Positions 36,182 through 45,771 of a stretch of 64,000 nt of DNA are shown piece after piece. Numbering within the stretch: position 1 is the stretch's first letter; each line of letters starts with the position of its first letter. The position numbers and the translations under genes were made by a program. The stretch is taken from positions 411,176-475,175 of the forward strand of contig CBDAOL010000010.1 in NCBI GenBank assembly GCA_965198045.1, in the 5' to 3' direction. Source of the DNA: CBDDEC01 sp965198045. GTDB taxonomy: Bacteria > Chloroflexota > Dehalococcoidia > UBA2979. The notes under the pieces were generated by a model, which was given only the letters and a program-made list of their open reading frames with translations, did no database searches and had not been told where the DNA came from.

Positions 36182-37080
36182 CCGCCGCCACCGACGCTGC
36201 GCTCCGCACTCCCTTCGCGGAGGCGCGGCCGAGGCAGCGTATTCGAGTATTCCGCCGGCGCATCGGGATTGCAGCGCCCCTGGCACTGTTGGGCGCGTTC
36301 GTGCTCGCCGGCGTGTTCGCACCGTTGATCGCTACTCACGACCCGGAAGAGATTGTGCTGATCGATCGGCTCACGCCGCCGATCTGGGATGGAGGGTCGA
36401 GCGACCACATCCTGGGCACCGACAACCTGGGGCGCGACATCTTCAGCCGCATGGTGTACGGAGCTCGTGTCTCGCTCCTGATCGTCGGAGTCGTGATCCC
36501 TTTAACGGCCGTGGGCGGGACGGCAGTTGGTATGATCGCCGGATGGCGACTGGGGTTCGCAGACAAGCTGATCATGAGGACCGTCGATGTGCAGCTGGCG
36601 CTGCCGGGGATCCTCGCAGCCGTCCTCCTCGCGTCGTTGTTCGGGCCCAGCCTGCGCAACGTGTTCATCGTGCTCACCGTATTCTTCTGGACCGGCTACG
36701 CACGTCTCGTTCGCGGCGAGACGCTGTCGCTGCGCGAGCGCGACTTCATCACCGCCGCGACGACGCTCGGCGCGAGCGACTTCCGGATCATCACCCGACA
36801 CATCGTGCCCAATATTCTCAACGTCGTCGTCATCCTTGCGACGCTCGAGGTGGCCGCGGTGATCCTGGCCGAGGCCGGGCTCAGTTTCCTCGGCGTCGGC
36901 GTGGGTCTCGGCACGCCGAGCTGGGGCGCCATGATCTCTGAAGGGCGTGACTTCATGACGCGCGCCTGGTGGCTGACCGCGATCCCCGGCGTGGCGATCC
37001 TGCTGGTCGCGCTGAGCGGGAACCTCGCCGGCGACTGGCTGCGAGACGCGATCGATCCGCGGTTGCGCAACGTTCGCTGA
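36178..37080 (+). CDS. Peptide-type ABC transporter permease (DppC/OppC-like)
   Basis: 300 aa from ATG 36178, overlapping the previous stop (ATGA). DppC signature: DHILGTDNLGRDIFSRMVYG, ARVSLLIVGVVIPL, and the EAA loop AATTLGASDFRIITRHIVPN; C-terminal GLSFLGVGVGLGTPSWGAMI and GDWLRDAIDPRLRNVR. The last 187 bp and 75 bp of following DNA recur at 46738..47003, just before the matching solute-binding protein gene, so the original operon order may have been permease, permease, binding protein. Confidence 0.9.
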   Translation: MTAATDAALRTPFAEARPRQRIRVFRRRIGIAAPLALLGAFVLAGVFAPLIATHDPEEIVLIDRLTPPIWDGGSSDHILGTDNLGRDIFSRMVYGARVSLLIVGVVIPLTAVGGTAVGMIAGWRLGFADKLIMRTVDVQLALPGILAAVLLASLFGPSLRNVFIVLTVFFWTGYARLVRGETLSLRERDFITAATTLGASDFRIITRHIVPNILNVVVILATLEVAAVILAEAGLSFLGVGVGLGTPSWGAMISEGRDFMTRAWWLTAIPGVAILLVALSGNLAGDWLRDAIDPRLRNVR

Positions 37081-37158
37081 CGCGGCTGGATCAGCCCACG
37101 ACCGGTCAATGGGTCGAGCGCGTTGGCGAAAAAACCATTGGATTAACACATACGCTTT
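36894..37158. repeat. 265-bp direct repeat, copy 1 (dppC tail and following DNA)
   Basis: About 94-95% identical to 46738..47003. Homology starts inside the dppC-like gene and ends in CACATACGCTTT. Immediately after, copy 1 continues into a CoA-transferase remnant and copy 2 into the solute-binding gene promoter. Confidence 0.9.
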
Positions 37159-37161
37159 CGG

Positions 37162-37266
37162 TCAGAAGATCACGCCCTCGACCACGAGCGCGTCGAACTC
37201 CTTCCGCGAGCGTCCGAGGATCTCCCGCACGACGTACTCGGAGTGCTCGCCGCGCATCGGGGCGCG
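37162..37266 (-). pseudogene. CaiB/BaiF CoA-transferase C-terminal fragment
   Basis: The reverse frame reads RAPMRGEHSEYVVREILGRS then RKEFDALVVEGVIF and TGA at 37164, the last 35 residues of a further CoA-transferase (compare GEHSFEVLSEELG in the fused genes). Everything upstream of it is lost, cut at about 37266 by unrelated DNA that leads to the fused gene. Confidence 0.7.
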
Positions 37267-37375
37267 CGTGCGTTGTGCTTTTTGGGTCGATTGAGCGTGA
37301 GTCGGGTGATTGGTCCTGCGTCGACCGAGAGTTCGCCGTCGGCCATGGCATCACTCCCCTCGTCTCGCCGAGAGA

Positions 37376-39799
37376 TTACTCCGGAGCGGTTTCCCCGGTC
37401 ACGCCGATCGCCACCAGGTGTTCGTACTCAGCCCGCGAAACGCCGAGCTCCTCGGAGAGCACCTCGAACGAGTGCTCGCCGAACATCGGCGAGTAGCGGG
37501 GGTCCGCGATCGGCGTGCCGCGCAGCATCCACGGAGCGCGAGGAAACCAGTGCGTCCCTGCCTCTGGATGCTCGACCTCGACCGCGAAGCCCCGCTCGAG
37601 CAGATGCGCCGCCGGCGGCTGGTAGACCTCCTCGAGCGGTAGCACCCGGGCGGCGGTCACGCCGACCGCCCCCAGACGGTCCGCGGCCGGCCCCGCCTGT
37701 TGGGTGGCCGCCCACTCGCCTATCGCGGCGTCGATCTCGTCCTCGTGCTGCTTCCGACCGCCCATGGAATCGAGGCGCCGATCGCTGGCGAGATCGGAGC
37801 GCCCGAGCACGGTCGCGAGCGCCTGCCATGCCTCGTCGGTCTCGGTCGCGATCGCGATCCAGGCGTCAGCGGAGGCCTGGTAGATGCCGTGAGGTGCGAT
37901 CCGAGGGTGGCGGTTGCCCTGGGGACCGCGGATCACGCCGTTGGCGCCGTACTCGAGGACCGCGTCGCCGACGTGCATCGCCATCGCTTCGGTCATCGAC
38001 ACGTCGATGCTCTGGCCCTCGCCCGTGCGATCGCGATGGTGAATCGCGGAGATGATCGCCGCGGCGAGGTAGCAACCGCCGACCGGGTCGGGGAACAGGC
38101 CGCCAGTATTCTGCGGCAGTCCGCCAGCGTAGCCATGCAACGACGTCAGCCCGGACATCGGTTCGATGCTGCCGCCGGTTGCCGTGAAGCCGGCGTACGG
38201 CCCCGTCCCGCCGTGGCCGTTGAGCGAGGCGTAGACGACGTCGGGTCGGCGCGCGCGGAGCCGCTCGAAGGTCACGCCCAGCTTGTCCATGACGTCGACG
38301 TTGAAGTTCTCGGCCACCACGTCGAAGCGAGGGACCAGCCGCCAGAACAGCGCCTGCCCCTCCGGAATCGTCATGTCGAGGGTGATGCCGCGCTTGTTCA
38401 GGTTGATGGCGTTGTAGAGCGCCTGCGTGTTGAGGGGACGCTGCCGCTTCGACGGATCGCGCACGCCGGACGGGAACGGTGAGTCGAAGCCGGCGGCGAA
38501 GGCGCGCCAGATGTCCGGACGGCGCCGCGCCTCGATCTGGACGACGTCGGCACCGAGCAGTGCGAGCAGCTCGGTGCCCCACGGCCCCGACCACGCCTGG
38601 GTGAACGTCAGGACGCGGATCCCTGCGAGCGGTGCCCGCGCCGCCTCTACCGTGGGGCGGGGCGCCCGCGCTCCGCCCTCGGCGCTGGCAATGATCCGCG
38701 AACGATGCTCATCGAGCCGTGGCGCGCTCGTGCGGACCGAGGGAGGGGTCACGCTGAGCTGGGCGCTGACCGCCGGCACGCGCAGGCGCTGTTCGCCGAC
38801 CATGGTCTTCCCGAAGTAGCCACGCGTTTCGAGCTGCGAACTGTTCAGCAAGTCCGCGGCCGTCTGCACCACGCCGGTCACGCTCCCAGTGCTGCCCAGG
38901 CGCTCGAACACCTCGTACCGCGACAGGCTGGCGATCTGTTTCGCGACCAGCGCGGTGAGCTCCTGCTGGGCCTCGCGCCGGGCCTCCGGATCCTGGTAGC
39001 GCTCATCTGCGGCGACATCGGAGAGCCCGAGGACGCGCATCGCGTCCTGCCAGGTCCCGCCGATCCCGCCGAGGGCGGCGAAGACGCGCCCGTCCCGCGC
39101 ACGGTAGATCGGCGCGCCCGAGTCGAGCTGGCGCCGATGCACGCGAGCGCTCTGGCCGTCCGGGCCCTCGTAGGCCGCGGCCAGGAGCCACGGCGCGGCG
39201 GTGAGCGTCATCGCCTCGGTCTCGCTCATGTCGATCAGCTGGCCGACGCCGTCGCGGCACGCGCCGTGGAGGGCTCCAGCCACGCCGACGTACCCCAGGA
39301 CCCCGGCGAGATAGCTCGCCTGCAGGGGTGGGTGCTGCAGCGGCGGCTCTCCCTGGAAGCCGTTCATGTCGGCCCACCCGCTGCGGGCCGATGCCGTCAG
39401 GTCATTCCCCGGCACTGTCGCCAGCGGACCGTCCAACCCGTGCGGCGTGAGCGAGAGATGCACCGCATCGGCCGGGAGCGCCCTCGCCGCCGCCTCGACG
39501 ACGGCCGGCCAGGGCGGGACGGCGGTGGTGACGAGCACATCGGCAGCCGCCGCCAGGCGCCCCGCCTCCCGAGGCGCATCGAGTGCAATCGATTGCTTGT
39601 TGAGGTTGGCGTACTCGTGCAGCAGCGAACCGCCGGGCGACGCGTCGAGGAAGGGCGGCTCGCGGCGCAGCGCATGCCCCTCGGGAGGTTCTCCCAGCCA
39701 CACCTCGGCGCCGAAGTCGCCGAGCAGGCGCGACGCATACGCGCCGGCGAGCCGGCCGGACAGATCGAGCACGCGCACGCCATCGAGAGCAGTCGCCAT
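37376..39799 (-). CDS. Fused double-domain CaiB/BaiF CoA-transferase A
   Basis: 807 aa from ATG 39799, twice the usual length. Domain 1, about residues 1-390, starts LDGVRVLDLSGRLAGAYASR and carries RREPPFLDASPGG; at the catalytic position it has PPLQASYLAGVLGY, with no Asp. Domain 2, about 405-807, starts LAGIRVLTFTQAWSGPWGTE and keeps Asp571 in LFPDPVGGCYLAA plus the usual GPQGNRHPRIAPHGIYQ. A 15-20-residue low-complexity linker (EGGARAPRPTVEAARA) joins them. This equals, in order, the two separate genes at 33757 and 32555. A gene of the same layout lies at 52570. Probable product: one polypeptide acting like an inactive-active heterodimer. Nearest downstream genes are the ABC permeases on the other strand. 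Confidence 0.9.
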   Translation of the reverse strand: MATALDGVRVLDLSGRLAGAYASRLLGDFGAEVWLGEPPEGHALRREPPFLDASPGGSLLHEYANLNKQSIALDAPREAGRLAAAADVLVTTAVPPWPAVVEAAARALPADAVHLSLTPHGLDGPLATVPGNDLTASARSGWADMNGFQGEPPLQHPPLQASYLAGVLGYVGVAGALHGACRDGVGQLIDMSETEAMTLTAAPWLLAAAYEGPDGQSARVHRRQLDSGAPIYRARDGRVFAALGGIGGTWQDAMRVLGLSDVAADERYQDPEARREAQQELTALVAKQIASLSRYEVFERLGSTGSVTGVVQTAADLLNSSQLETRGYFGKTMVGEQRLRVPAVSAQLSVTPPSVRTSAPRLDEHRSRIIASAEGGARAPRPTVEAARAPLAGIRVLTFTQAWSGPWGTELLALLGADVVQIEARRRPDIWRAFAAGFDSPFPSGVRDPSKRQRPLNTQALYNAINLNKRGITLDMTIPEGQALFWRLVPRFDVVAENFNVDVMDKLGVTFERLRARRPDVVYASLNGHGGTGPYAGFTATGGSIEPMSGLTSLHGYAGGLPQNTGGLFPDPVGGCYLAAAIISAIHHRDRTGEGQSIDVSMTEAMAMHVGDAVLEYGANGVIRGPQGNRHPRIAPHGIYQASADAWIAIATETDEAWQALATVLGRSDLASDRRLDSMGGRKQHEDEIDAAIGEWAATQQAGPAADRLGAVGVTAARVLPLEEVYQPPAAHLLERGFAVEVEHPEAGTHWFPRAPWMLRGTPIADPRYSPMFGEHSFEVLSEELGVSRAEYEHLVAIGVTGETAPE

Positions 39800-39911
39800 G
39801 GTGCCGGCATCCCCCCGCGGGCGGAAGTGTACCGGCTCGCGGCTCCTCCAGCGGCGAGCGTCCATGGGCTATACGTGCGACTGAGAGCGGCTCTGATGCT
39901 CCTATCGCCTG

Positions 39912-40985
39912 TCAAGCGAGCGACTCGGGTCGCGGGAGGTGGCGATAGAGCTGCCGTGCGACGTAGCGCTTGAGCGAGCGGATGATCTCGCGCTTGGAAC
40001 GGCCCTCGCGCGTGCGCCGCTCGACGTAGCGGCGGGTGCGGGGGTCGTGGACCATGCGGACCATGACGATTCGCCAGAGCGCTTGATTCGCGGTGCGGTC
40101 GCCACCGCGGTTGAGTCGTTTGCGGATGGTCAGCCCCGACGAGGCGTCGATCGGGGCGACGCCGCAGTGATGGGCGAATGCCGCCTCGCTGCGGAGGCGT
40201 TGCGGGTTGTCGCCGGCGGAGACGAGCAGAGCGCCGGCCGTGTCGGTGCCCACGCCGAAGCAGGCGACGAGGGCGGGCGCGGTGGTGGCGACCAGCTGCT
40301 CGAGCACGGCGTCGAGGCGGCGACACTCTGCCTCGAGGCGCTGCACCCGCCGAGCCAGCTCACGCAGGGCTAGCTTGGTGGCGCCGACGGCGGTCGTGGG
40401 GTCAGTCGGACGCAGCCGGGCCGCGGTCGTCACCAGCTCGAACACAGTGCTGCCACGCAGTGCGGCCCGGAGGTCGTCCGGTCCACTCACGAGCAGGGCG
40501 CGCATCTGGTTGAGGGCCGTCGTGCGTGCATGCCCGGCCGAGCGGCGAGCCGTGCGCAGCGCGCGGATCGCCTCCACGGCACCGCTGCGGGTCTGCGCCT
40601 CACCCGAGGCCTCCCCTGACTGCGCAGCGCGAGCGGCGGCGATGGCGTCGACGGGGTCGGACTTACCGTGGCGGCGTCGCAGCTGGCGGTTGGGGCGATT
40701 CACCTCCACCACCGCCACCGCCTCGGCGAGCAGGTAGCGGGTCAGGCCAGCGCCGTAGGTGCCCGTCCCTTCGACGCCGATGCGCTCGACCGGACCAAGG
40801 CTGCGGAGCCAGGCGAGCGCCTGTCGGTAGCCGGCCGTGGTCGTCGCGAACGACCGCACCCCGAACTCGCCGCCCCGCTCATCGAGCGCGGCGACCACGT
40901 GCTGGTCGCGGTGCGTGTCGACCCCGGCGGTGACGCGCGTGGTCGCATCTGTCATGGTGGTCATCGTCATCCCTTCATCGAACAA
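39912..40985 (-). CDS. IS110-family transposase, second type (intact)
   Basis: 357 aa with MFDEG... as the longest start; ATG 40970 or 40955 are possible. The N-terminal DEDD domain shows VTAGVDTHRDQHVVA, ERIGVEGTGTYGAGL and RHGKSDPVDAIAAARAA; the C-terminal part FGVGTDTAGALLVSAGDNPQ, HHCGVAPIDASSGL with the serine of the family, and LNRGGDRTANQALW. It catalyses excision and insertion through a circular intermediate. It differs from the two broken IS110 copies and appears recent. The CA-rich start of the element lies near 41000; exact ends not resolved. The 248 bp between it and the IS6 element contain no gene. Confidence 0.92.
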   Translation of the reverse strand: MFDEGMTMTTMTDATTRVTAGVDTHRDQHVVAALDERGGEFGVRSFATTTAGYRQALAWLRSLGPVERIGVEGTGTYGAGLTRYLLAEAVAVVEVNRPNRQLRRRHGKSDPVDAIAAARAAQSGEASGEAQTRSGAVEAIRALRTARRSAGHARTTALNQMRALLVSGPDDLRAALRGSTVFELVTTAARLRPTDPTTAVGATKLALRELARRVQRLEAECRRLDAVLEQLVATTAPALVACFGVGTDTAGALLVSAGDNPQRLRSEAAFAHHCGVAPIDASSGLTIRKRLNRGGDRTANQALWRIVMVRMVHDPRTRRYVERRTREGRSKREIIRSLKRYVARQLYRHLPRPESLA

Positions 40986-41233
40986 TCTGTGCAGGGTGGC
41001 CGCACGTGCCGGGACGGCGGACAGGACAGGGACGAGCCGCCAAGGCAGGCTCCTATGAGGTCACGTTCGCCCGACCGGTGCGTGCCAGATGGACTCGGAG
41101 GCGCGGCCGACAGATCAGAGCGAGAGCAGCCGAAGCGCCAGTCAGAATCTGGGGTCAGACCGAGCCCGGGAGCCCACCCGGCACCGTAAACGCTCGCCGC
41201 CTAGTGGTGGCTGGGCGTCGTACCGATCATCCC

Positions 41234-42182
41234 TGTCAGATCTCAGACGACCGATCACGCGATGCGAGCGTCGCGCTGATCGGGCGATGCGGGACAGGAC
41301 TGACGGTGGATTGTCCGCGCTGCGGCTCGAACCAGACTAATCGTCGCAGGCGGCGCATTTCGCTGGGGAACGGCACGTTCGCCTGCGGCGCTTGTCAGAG
41401 CATCTTCAACGAGCGGACCGGTACGCCCTTCAACGATCTCCAGTACCCGACGGACATCGTGCTGCTCGCCGTGCTGTGGCGTTTGCGCTACAAGCTGAGC
41501 TTTCGCGACGTCGCCGAGCTGTTGCTCGAACGCGGCTTTGAAGTGGGGCACGAGACCATCCGCGAGTGGGAGTTCCGGTTCGCTCCGTTGCTCGCTGAGC
41601 AGCTGCGCGCCAAGCGCCGCGGCCGGGCCGGAGTCTCCTCGTACCTCGATGAGACGTACGTCAAGGTCAGCGGGCGCTGGTGCTACCTCTACCGAGCCAT
41701 CGATCACCGTGGAGATCTCATTGACTCGATGCTGAGCGAGCGCCGCGACAAGCAAGCTGCGCGGATGTTCCTTCGCCGTCTGCTCGAGGTCGCGGAAGGC
41801 AGGCCTCGACGCATCACCACAGACCTGCACCCTGCGTATCGGCGGGCGATCCGTTGGATCATCGGTCGCAAGGCGTGGCACCGAACGACGCAATACCTCA
41901 ACAACTACACCGAGCAGAGCCATCGCGCAGTGAAGCAGCGCTACTACCCGATGCTCGGCTTCGGGAGCTTCGAGTCAGCCTCGCGCTTCTGCGCCGCGTT
42001 CGATGAGCTGCGACAGAACTTCCGCGTCCGTCGCCGGGGCGAGAGTCATGTCTCACTCGCCGAGCAGCGACGACTCTTCCTCACTCGCTGGCGCTCGCTG
42101 ATCGGCGAGCTCACGGCGGCGTAGTCACCCCCAACAGCCTTGAACGCGCTTCGCCCTATAATCCGTGGTCTGAGATCTGACA
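41234..42182 (+). mobile_element. IS6-family insertion sequence, copy 1
   Basis: Bounded by inverted repeats TGTCAGATCTCAGAC at 41234..41248 and the complement ending at 42182. The length of 949 bp is typical. I see no 8-bp target duplication at the flanks, which would be the family norm, so the ends may have recombined after insertion. Confidence 0.85.
41306..42124 (+). CDS. IS6-family transposase with zinc-finger N-terminus, copy 1
   Basis: 272 aa counted from GTG 41306. It begins CPRCGSNQTNRRR with a second CGAC further on, a four-cysteine finger also present in copy 2, and then YPTDIVLLAVLWRLRYKLSF. The DDE core is SSYLDETYVKVSGRWCYLYR (Asp), RRITTDLHPAYRRAI (Asp) and NNYTEQSHRAVKQRYYPM (Glu). 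Replicative transposition of this family can move adjacent DNA as translocatable units. Apparently functional; inverted relative to the copy at 58552. Confidence 0.9.
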   Translation: MDCPRCGSNQTNRRRRRISLGNGTFACGACQSIFNERTGTPFNDLQYPTDIVLLAVLWRLRYKLSFRDVAELLLERGFEVGHETIREWEFRFAPLLAEQLRAKRRGRAGVSSYLDETYVKVSGRWCYLYRAIDHRGDLIDSMLSERRDKQAARMFLRRLLEVAEGRPRRITTDLHPAYRRAIRWIIGRKAWHRTTQYLNNYTEQSHRAVKQRYYPMLGFGSFESASRFCAAFDELRQNFRVRRRGESHVSLAEQRRLFLTRWRSLIGELTAA

Positions 42183-42291
42183 GAGCCCACTCGCGGTAGT
42201 CCTCTTCCGGCACTTCTAATTGGTCCTACACAGAAGACGTCGCGGTGCTCAATATTGAACAGCCTCGATACCCGAAACGAGGACAACCTAG

Positions 42292-45200
42292 ATGGACCTG
42301 CACAAGCTTCTGATCGCGAATCGCGGTGAAATCTCCATTCGCATCATTCGTGCCGCGGAAGAGCTTGGTATTACGACCGCCGTAGTGTTTTCCGAAGGTG
42401 ACGCCGAGTCGCCGCATGTCCACCGAGCCGATGAGGCGCACGCTCTGACGGGCCGTGGTGCGGCCGCCTACCTCGACATCGCCCAGGTGCTCGCGATCGC
42501 GAAGACGGCCGGTTGCGATGCGATCCATCCAGGATACGGTTTCCTTGCCGAGAGCGCGGAGTTCGCTCGCCGCTGCGCTGAGGAGGGGATCGTCTTCGTG
42601 GGTCCCTCGGTCGACACGCTTGACCTGCTCGGCGACAAATCCCGCGCGAGGGGCCTCGCGCAGGACCAGAGTGTCCCAGTCCTGCCGGGGAGCCCAGGGC
42701 CGGTGACGGCTGAGGGCGCGCGCCAGTTCCTGGAGGCCCTCGGCGACGGCGGCGCGATAATGATCAAGGCGATCGCCGGTGGTGGCGGCCGCGGCATGCG
42801 AGTGGTCGAGAGGCTCGACGACCTTGTGAAGGCCCACGCGCGCTGCCAGTCAGAAGCGGACGCTGCGTTCGGCAACGGCGACGTCTTTGTTGAGCAGTAC
42901 CTGCCAAGAGCTCGGCACATCGAAGTCCAGGTCATCGGCGATGGAGGCGGCACTGTGAGCCACATCGGCGAACGAGAGTGCAGCATCCAGAGGCGGCATC
43001 AGAAGCTCGTCGAGATCGCGCCAAGTCCCAGCCTGAGCTCCGATACTCGAGAAGCAATCTGCGCGGCAGCGGTGCGAATGGCCGAGGCCGTCTCCTACCT
43101 GAGTCTCGGTACGTTCGAGTTCCTCGTGGACACGACGGCGGCGGACCGGTTTGTCTTCATCGAGGCGAATCCCCGGCTCCAGGTCGAGCACACAGTGACC
43201 GAAGAAGTCACCGGCGTCGACCTGGTGCAGGCACAGCTGCGCCTTAGCCGCGGCGAGACGCTGAGCGACCTGCATCTGGAACAAGGAGCCGTGCCGCTTG
43301 CGCGCGGTTTCGCCATCCAGGCGCGCGTGAACACCGAACAGATGACGCCCGATGGAAACGTCCGTCCCTCAGGCGGCAAGCTGACGACGTTCCAACCGCC
43401 TTCGGGCCCGGGCGTCCGCGTCGACACCTACGCCGTGCCAGGCTATGTGACCAACCCGAACTTTGACTCGCTGCTGGCGAAGGTCATTGTCCACTCACCG
43501 TCGGACGAGTTCAGGGCTGCACGCGGACGCCTGACCCGTGCGCTGAACGAGTTCCAGATCGAGGGCTTAGAAACGAACATCGGGTTCTTGGGCCGTGTGC
43601 TCCAGCACGATGACTTCGCTACGCAGAACGTCTACACGGCGTGGTTGGACGACCACATCGAGCTCCTGGGGACCGTCGACGATGCACCGGAGAGCGCCAA
43701 CGCGCCTGTAAGCCAAGCAGGGGCGGCCATCGACCGCAGGGACCCCTTGGCCTCGCTCGACTTCTTCCGCCAAGGGGAACCGACCCGGATGGGCGACGCA
43801 GCGCCAGTACTGACGGGCCCACCGAACACGGAGCCGATATCGGCGCACCTGCAGGCCACGGTCACGGAGATCCTCATCGAAGAGGGCGATGTGATCCGTG
43901 AGGGCCAACTGCTGTTCGTGTTGAGCGCGCTCAAGATGGAGCACACGGTAGAGGCGGAGTTCGGGGGCCTGGTTCGACATGTGACCGTCAACTCCGGCGA
44001 GACTGTTTACGAGGGACATGCTCTCGCGTTCGCCGAGGTCATGGATGTTGGCGAGGCGATCGAACGCGAAGAGCCCGAGATCGACGTTGATTACATACGC
44101 CCGAGTCTGCAGGCGTTGTTCGACCGGCGCGAGTTTATCCTCGACAAGAATCGCCCCGAGGCGGTGGAGCGTCGCCACAGTCGAGGGCGTCGGACGGTCC
44201 GAGAGAACATCTCCCAGCTCATCGACCCCGGCACCTGGGTCGAGTACGGCCCCCTGACCATCTCCACCCCCCGGAGGGGGCTTTTGTTACACGACTTGAT
44301 CCGCAAGACCCCCGCGGACGGACTCGTCGCAGGAATCGGATCGGTCAACGGAGACCTTTTCGACCCCAAGCGTGCCCGCACGATATTCATCTCCTATGAC
44401 GACACGGTGTATGCCGGTACCCAGGGTGGGCGCGGGCATGACAAGACCGACCGGATGGTGGAACTAGCCGACACGCTCTCGCTTCCGCTGATTTTCCACG
44501 CGGAAGGAGCCGGTGCCCGTTCCGGGAGCGCCCCAGCCGGGGATCCACAGAACGGTCCGAGCGGTCGTGGCCACCCGGCTACCCGCACGTTCGAGAGGAT
44601 GGCGCAGCTCAGTGGCAAGGTCCCGATGATCGGAGTAACCGCTGGCTGGTGCTATGCAGGGAACGCCGCGATTCTTGGACTGACCGACATCATCATCGCC
44701 ACCGAGGACTCGCTGATTGCGATGGGCGCGCCATCAACCATCGAGGGCGGGGGCATGGGGGTGTTCCTACCGGAGGAGATCGGCCCGACGTCAGACACGG
44801 TGCCGGCTGGCACGGTCGACATCCTCGTCAAGGACCAAGACGACGCAATCGAAGCATCGAAGAAGTGTCTCTCCTACTTCCAGGGATCAATCGCATCCTG
44901 GGAGTCCGAGGATCAGCGACGGTTACGCCACATCATTCCCGAGAACCGTCATCGCAGCTTCGACATTCGGGAGTTGATCAGAATCCTCGCCGACAAGGAT
45001 TCGGTTCTGGAGCTGCGACCCGAATTCGGTATCAGCATGGTCACAGCGTTCGTTCGGATCGAAGGCCACCCCTTTGGTCTGACGGCAAACAACAATGCGT
45101 ATCTTGGGGGAGCAATCGACAGCCCGGGGTCGGATAAAGTCGCTCGCTTCTGGCAGCTCTGCGACGCCTTCAACATCCCAATCATCACCCTCGTCGACAC

Positions 45201-45672
45201 GCCCGGGATGATGGTAGGACCCGAGGTCGAGAGGACCGCTCTGGTCCGCCACTCCAGTCGCCTCTTCGTCACCGGGGCGAACCTTGAGACTCCTCGGTTC
45301 AGCATTGTCCTCCGGAAGGGCTACGCATTGGGCTCGATTGCGGTCATGACCGGCAGCGGTCGGGCACCCCTCTTCACGGTGACGTGGCCTGAAGGCGAGT
45401 TCGCCGGGATGAACCTCGAGTCCAGCGTGTTGCTGTCGAATCGAGACTCACTCGCGGAGATCGACGACATCGACCAGCGAGCGGCCGAGTACGAGTCGTT
45501 GGTCGATGAAGCCTACGAGCGCAGCGGGGCGCTCAACGCAGGATCGGTCTTCGGAGTCGACGACGTCATCGACCCTCTTGAGACCCGACGCTGGATCGTA
45601 GATGGCTTAAAGTCCGTGCCCGAATCCGAGCCACTCCGCCGTGGACGGCGGACGTTCCTGGACACCTGGTAG
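42292..45672 (+). CDS. Single-chain acyl-CoA carboxylase (BC-BCCP-CT), copy 1
   Basis: 1126 aa. Biotin carboxylase domain about 1-450: LLIANRGEISIRIIRAAEEL, the ATP-grasp loop KAIAGGGGRGMRVV, and FIEANPRLQVEHTVTEEVTG. Biotinyl domain about 520-590 with the acceptor Lys548 in SALKMEHTV. Carboxyltransferase about 610-1126: KTPADGLVAGIGSVNGDLFD, ISYDDTVYAGTQGGRG, ITLVDTPGMMVGPEVE and IVLRKGYALG. This order and length match long-chain acyl-CoA carboxylases described from actinobacteria rather than separate-subunit ACC/PCC. It carboxylates an acyl-CoA alpha carbon using bicarbonate and ATP; substrate size unknown. The start follows ACGAGGACAA. IS6 lies 110 bp upstream, so its promoter may be IS-linked. 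Confidence 0.92.
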   Translation: MDLHKLLIANRGEISIRIIRAAEELGITTAVVFSEGDAESPHVHRADEAHALTGRGAAAYLDIAQVLAIAKTAGCDAIHPGYGFLAESAEFARRCAEEGIVFVGPSVDTLDLLGDKSRARGLAQDQSVPVLPGSPGPVTAEGARQFLEALGDGGAIMIKAIAGGGGRGMRVVERLDDLVKAHARCQSEADAAFGNGDVFVEQYLPRARHIEVQVIGDGGGTVSHIGERECSIQRRHQKLVEIAPSPSLSSDTREAICAAAVRMAEAVSYLSLGTFEFLVDTTAADRFVFIEANPRLQVEHTVTEEVTGVDLVQAQLRLSRGETLSDLHLEQGAVPLARGFAIQARVNTEQMTPDGNVRPSGGKLTTFQPPSGPGVRVDTYAVPGYVTNPNFDSLLAKVIVHSPSDEFRAARGRLTRALNEFQIEGLETNIGFLGRVLQHDDFATQNVYTAWLDDHIELLGTVDDAPESANAPVSQAGAAIDRRDPLASLDFFRQGEPTRMGDAAPVLTGPPNTEPISAHLQATVTEILIEEGDVIREGQLLFVLSALKMEHTVEAEFGGLVRHVTVNSGETVYEGHALAFAEVMDVGEAIEREEPEIDVDYIRPSLQALFDRREFILDKNRPEAVERRHSRGRRTVRENISQLIDPGTWVEYGPLTISTPRRGLLLHDLIRKTPADGLVAGIGSVNGDLFDPKRARTIFISYDDTVYAGTQGGRGHDKTDRMVELADTLSLPLIFHAEGAGARSGSAPAGDPQNGPSGRGHPATRTFERMAQLSGKVPMIGVTAGWCYAGNAAILGLTDIIIATEDSLIAMGAPSTIEGGGMGVFLPEEIGPTSDTVPAGTVDILVKDQDDAIEASKKCLSYFQGSIASWESEDQRRLRHIIPENRHRSFDIRELIRILADKDSVLELRPEFGISMVTAFVRIEGHPFGLTANNNAYLGGAIDSPGSDKVARFWQLCDAFNIPIITLVDTPGMMVGPEVERTALVRHSSRLFVTGANLETPRFSIVLRKGYALGSIAVMTGSGRAPLFTVTWPEGEFAGMNLESSVLLSNRDSLAEIDDIDQRAAEYESLVDEAYERSGALNAGSVFGVDDVIDPLETRRWIVDGLKSVPESEPLRRGRRTFLDTW

Positions 45673-45684
45673 GCCCCGGTACTG

Positions 45685-45762
45685 ATGACCAGACCGACTC
45701 AGCGAGACGAGTTTCTTGCCCGCCGACGCGGGCTTGACGACCACATCAGCGGTCGGACTAGA
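45685..45762 (+). pseudogene. Possible truncated gene start after the carboxylase
   Basis: ATG 45685 opens MTRPTQRDEFLARRRGLDDH and a few more residues with plausible codon use, then enters antisense DNA of the molybdenum-hydroxylase fragment. It may be the start of a lost operon partner. Weak. Confidence 0.3.
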
Positions 45763-45771
45763 TCCGGCTCG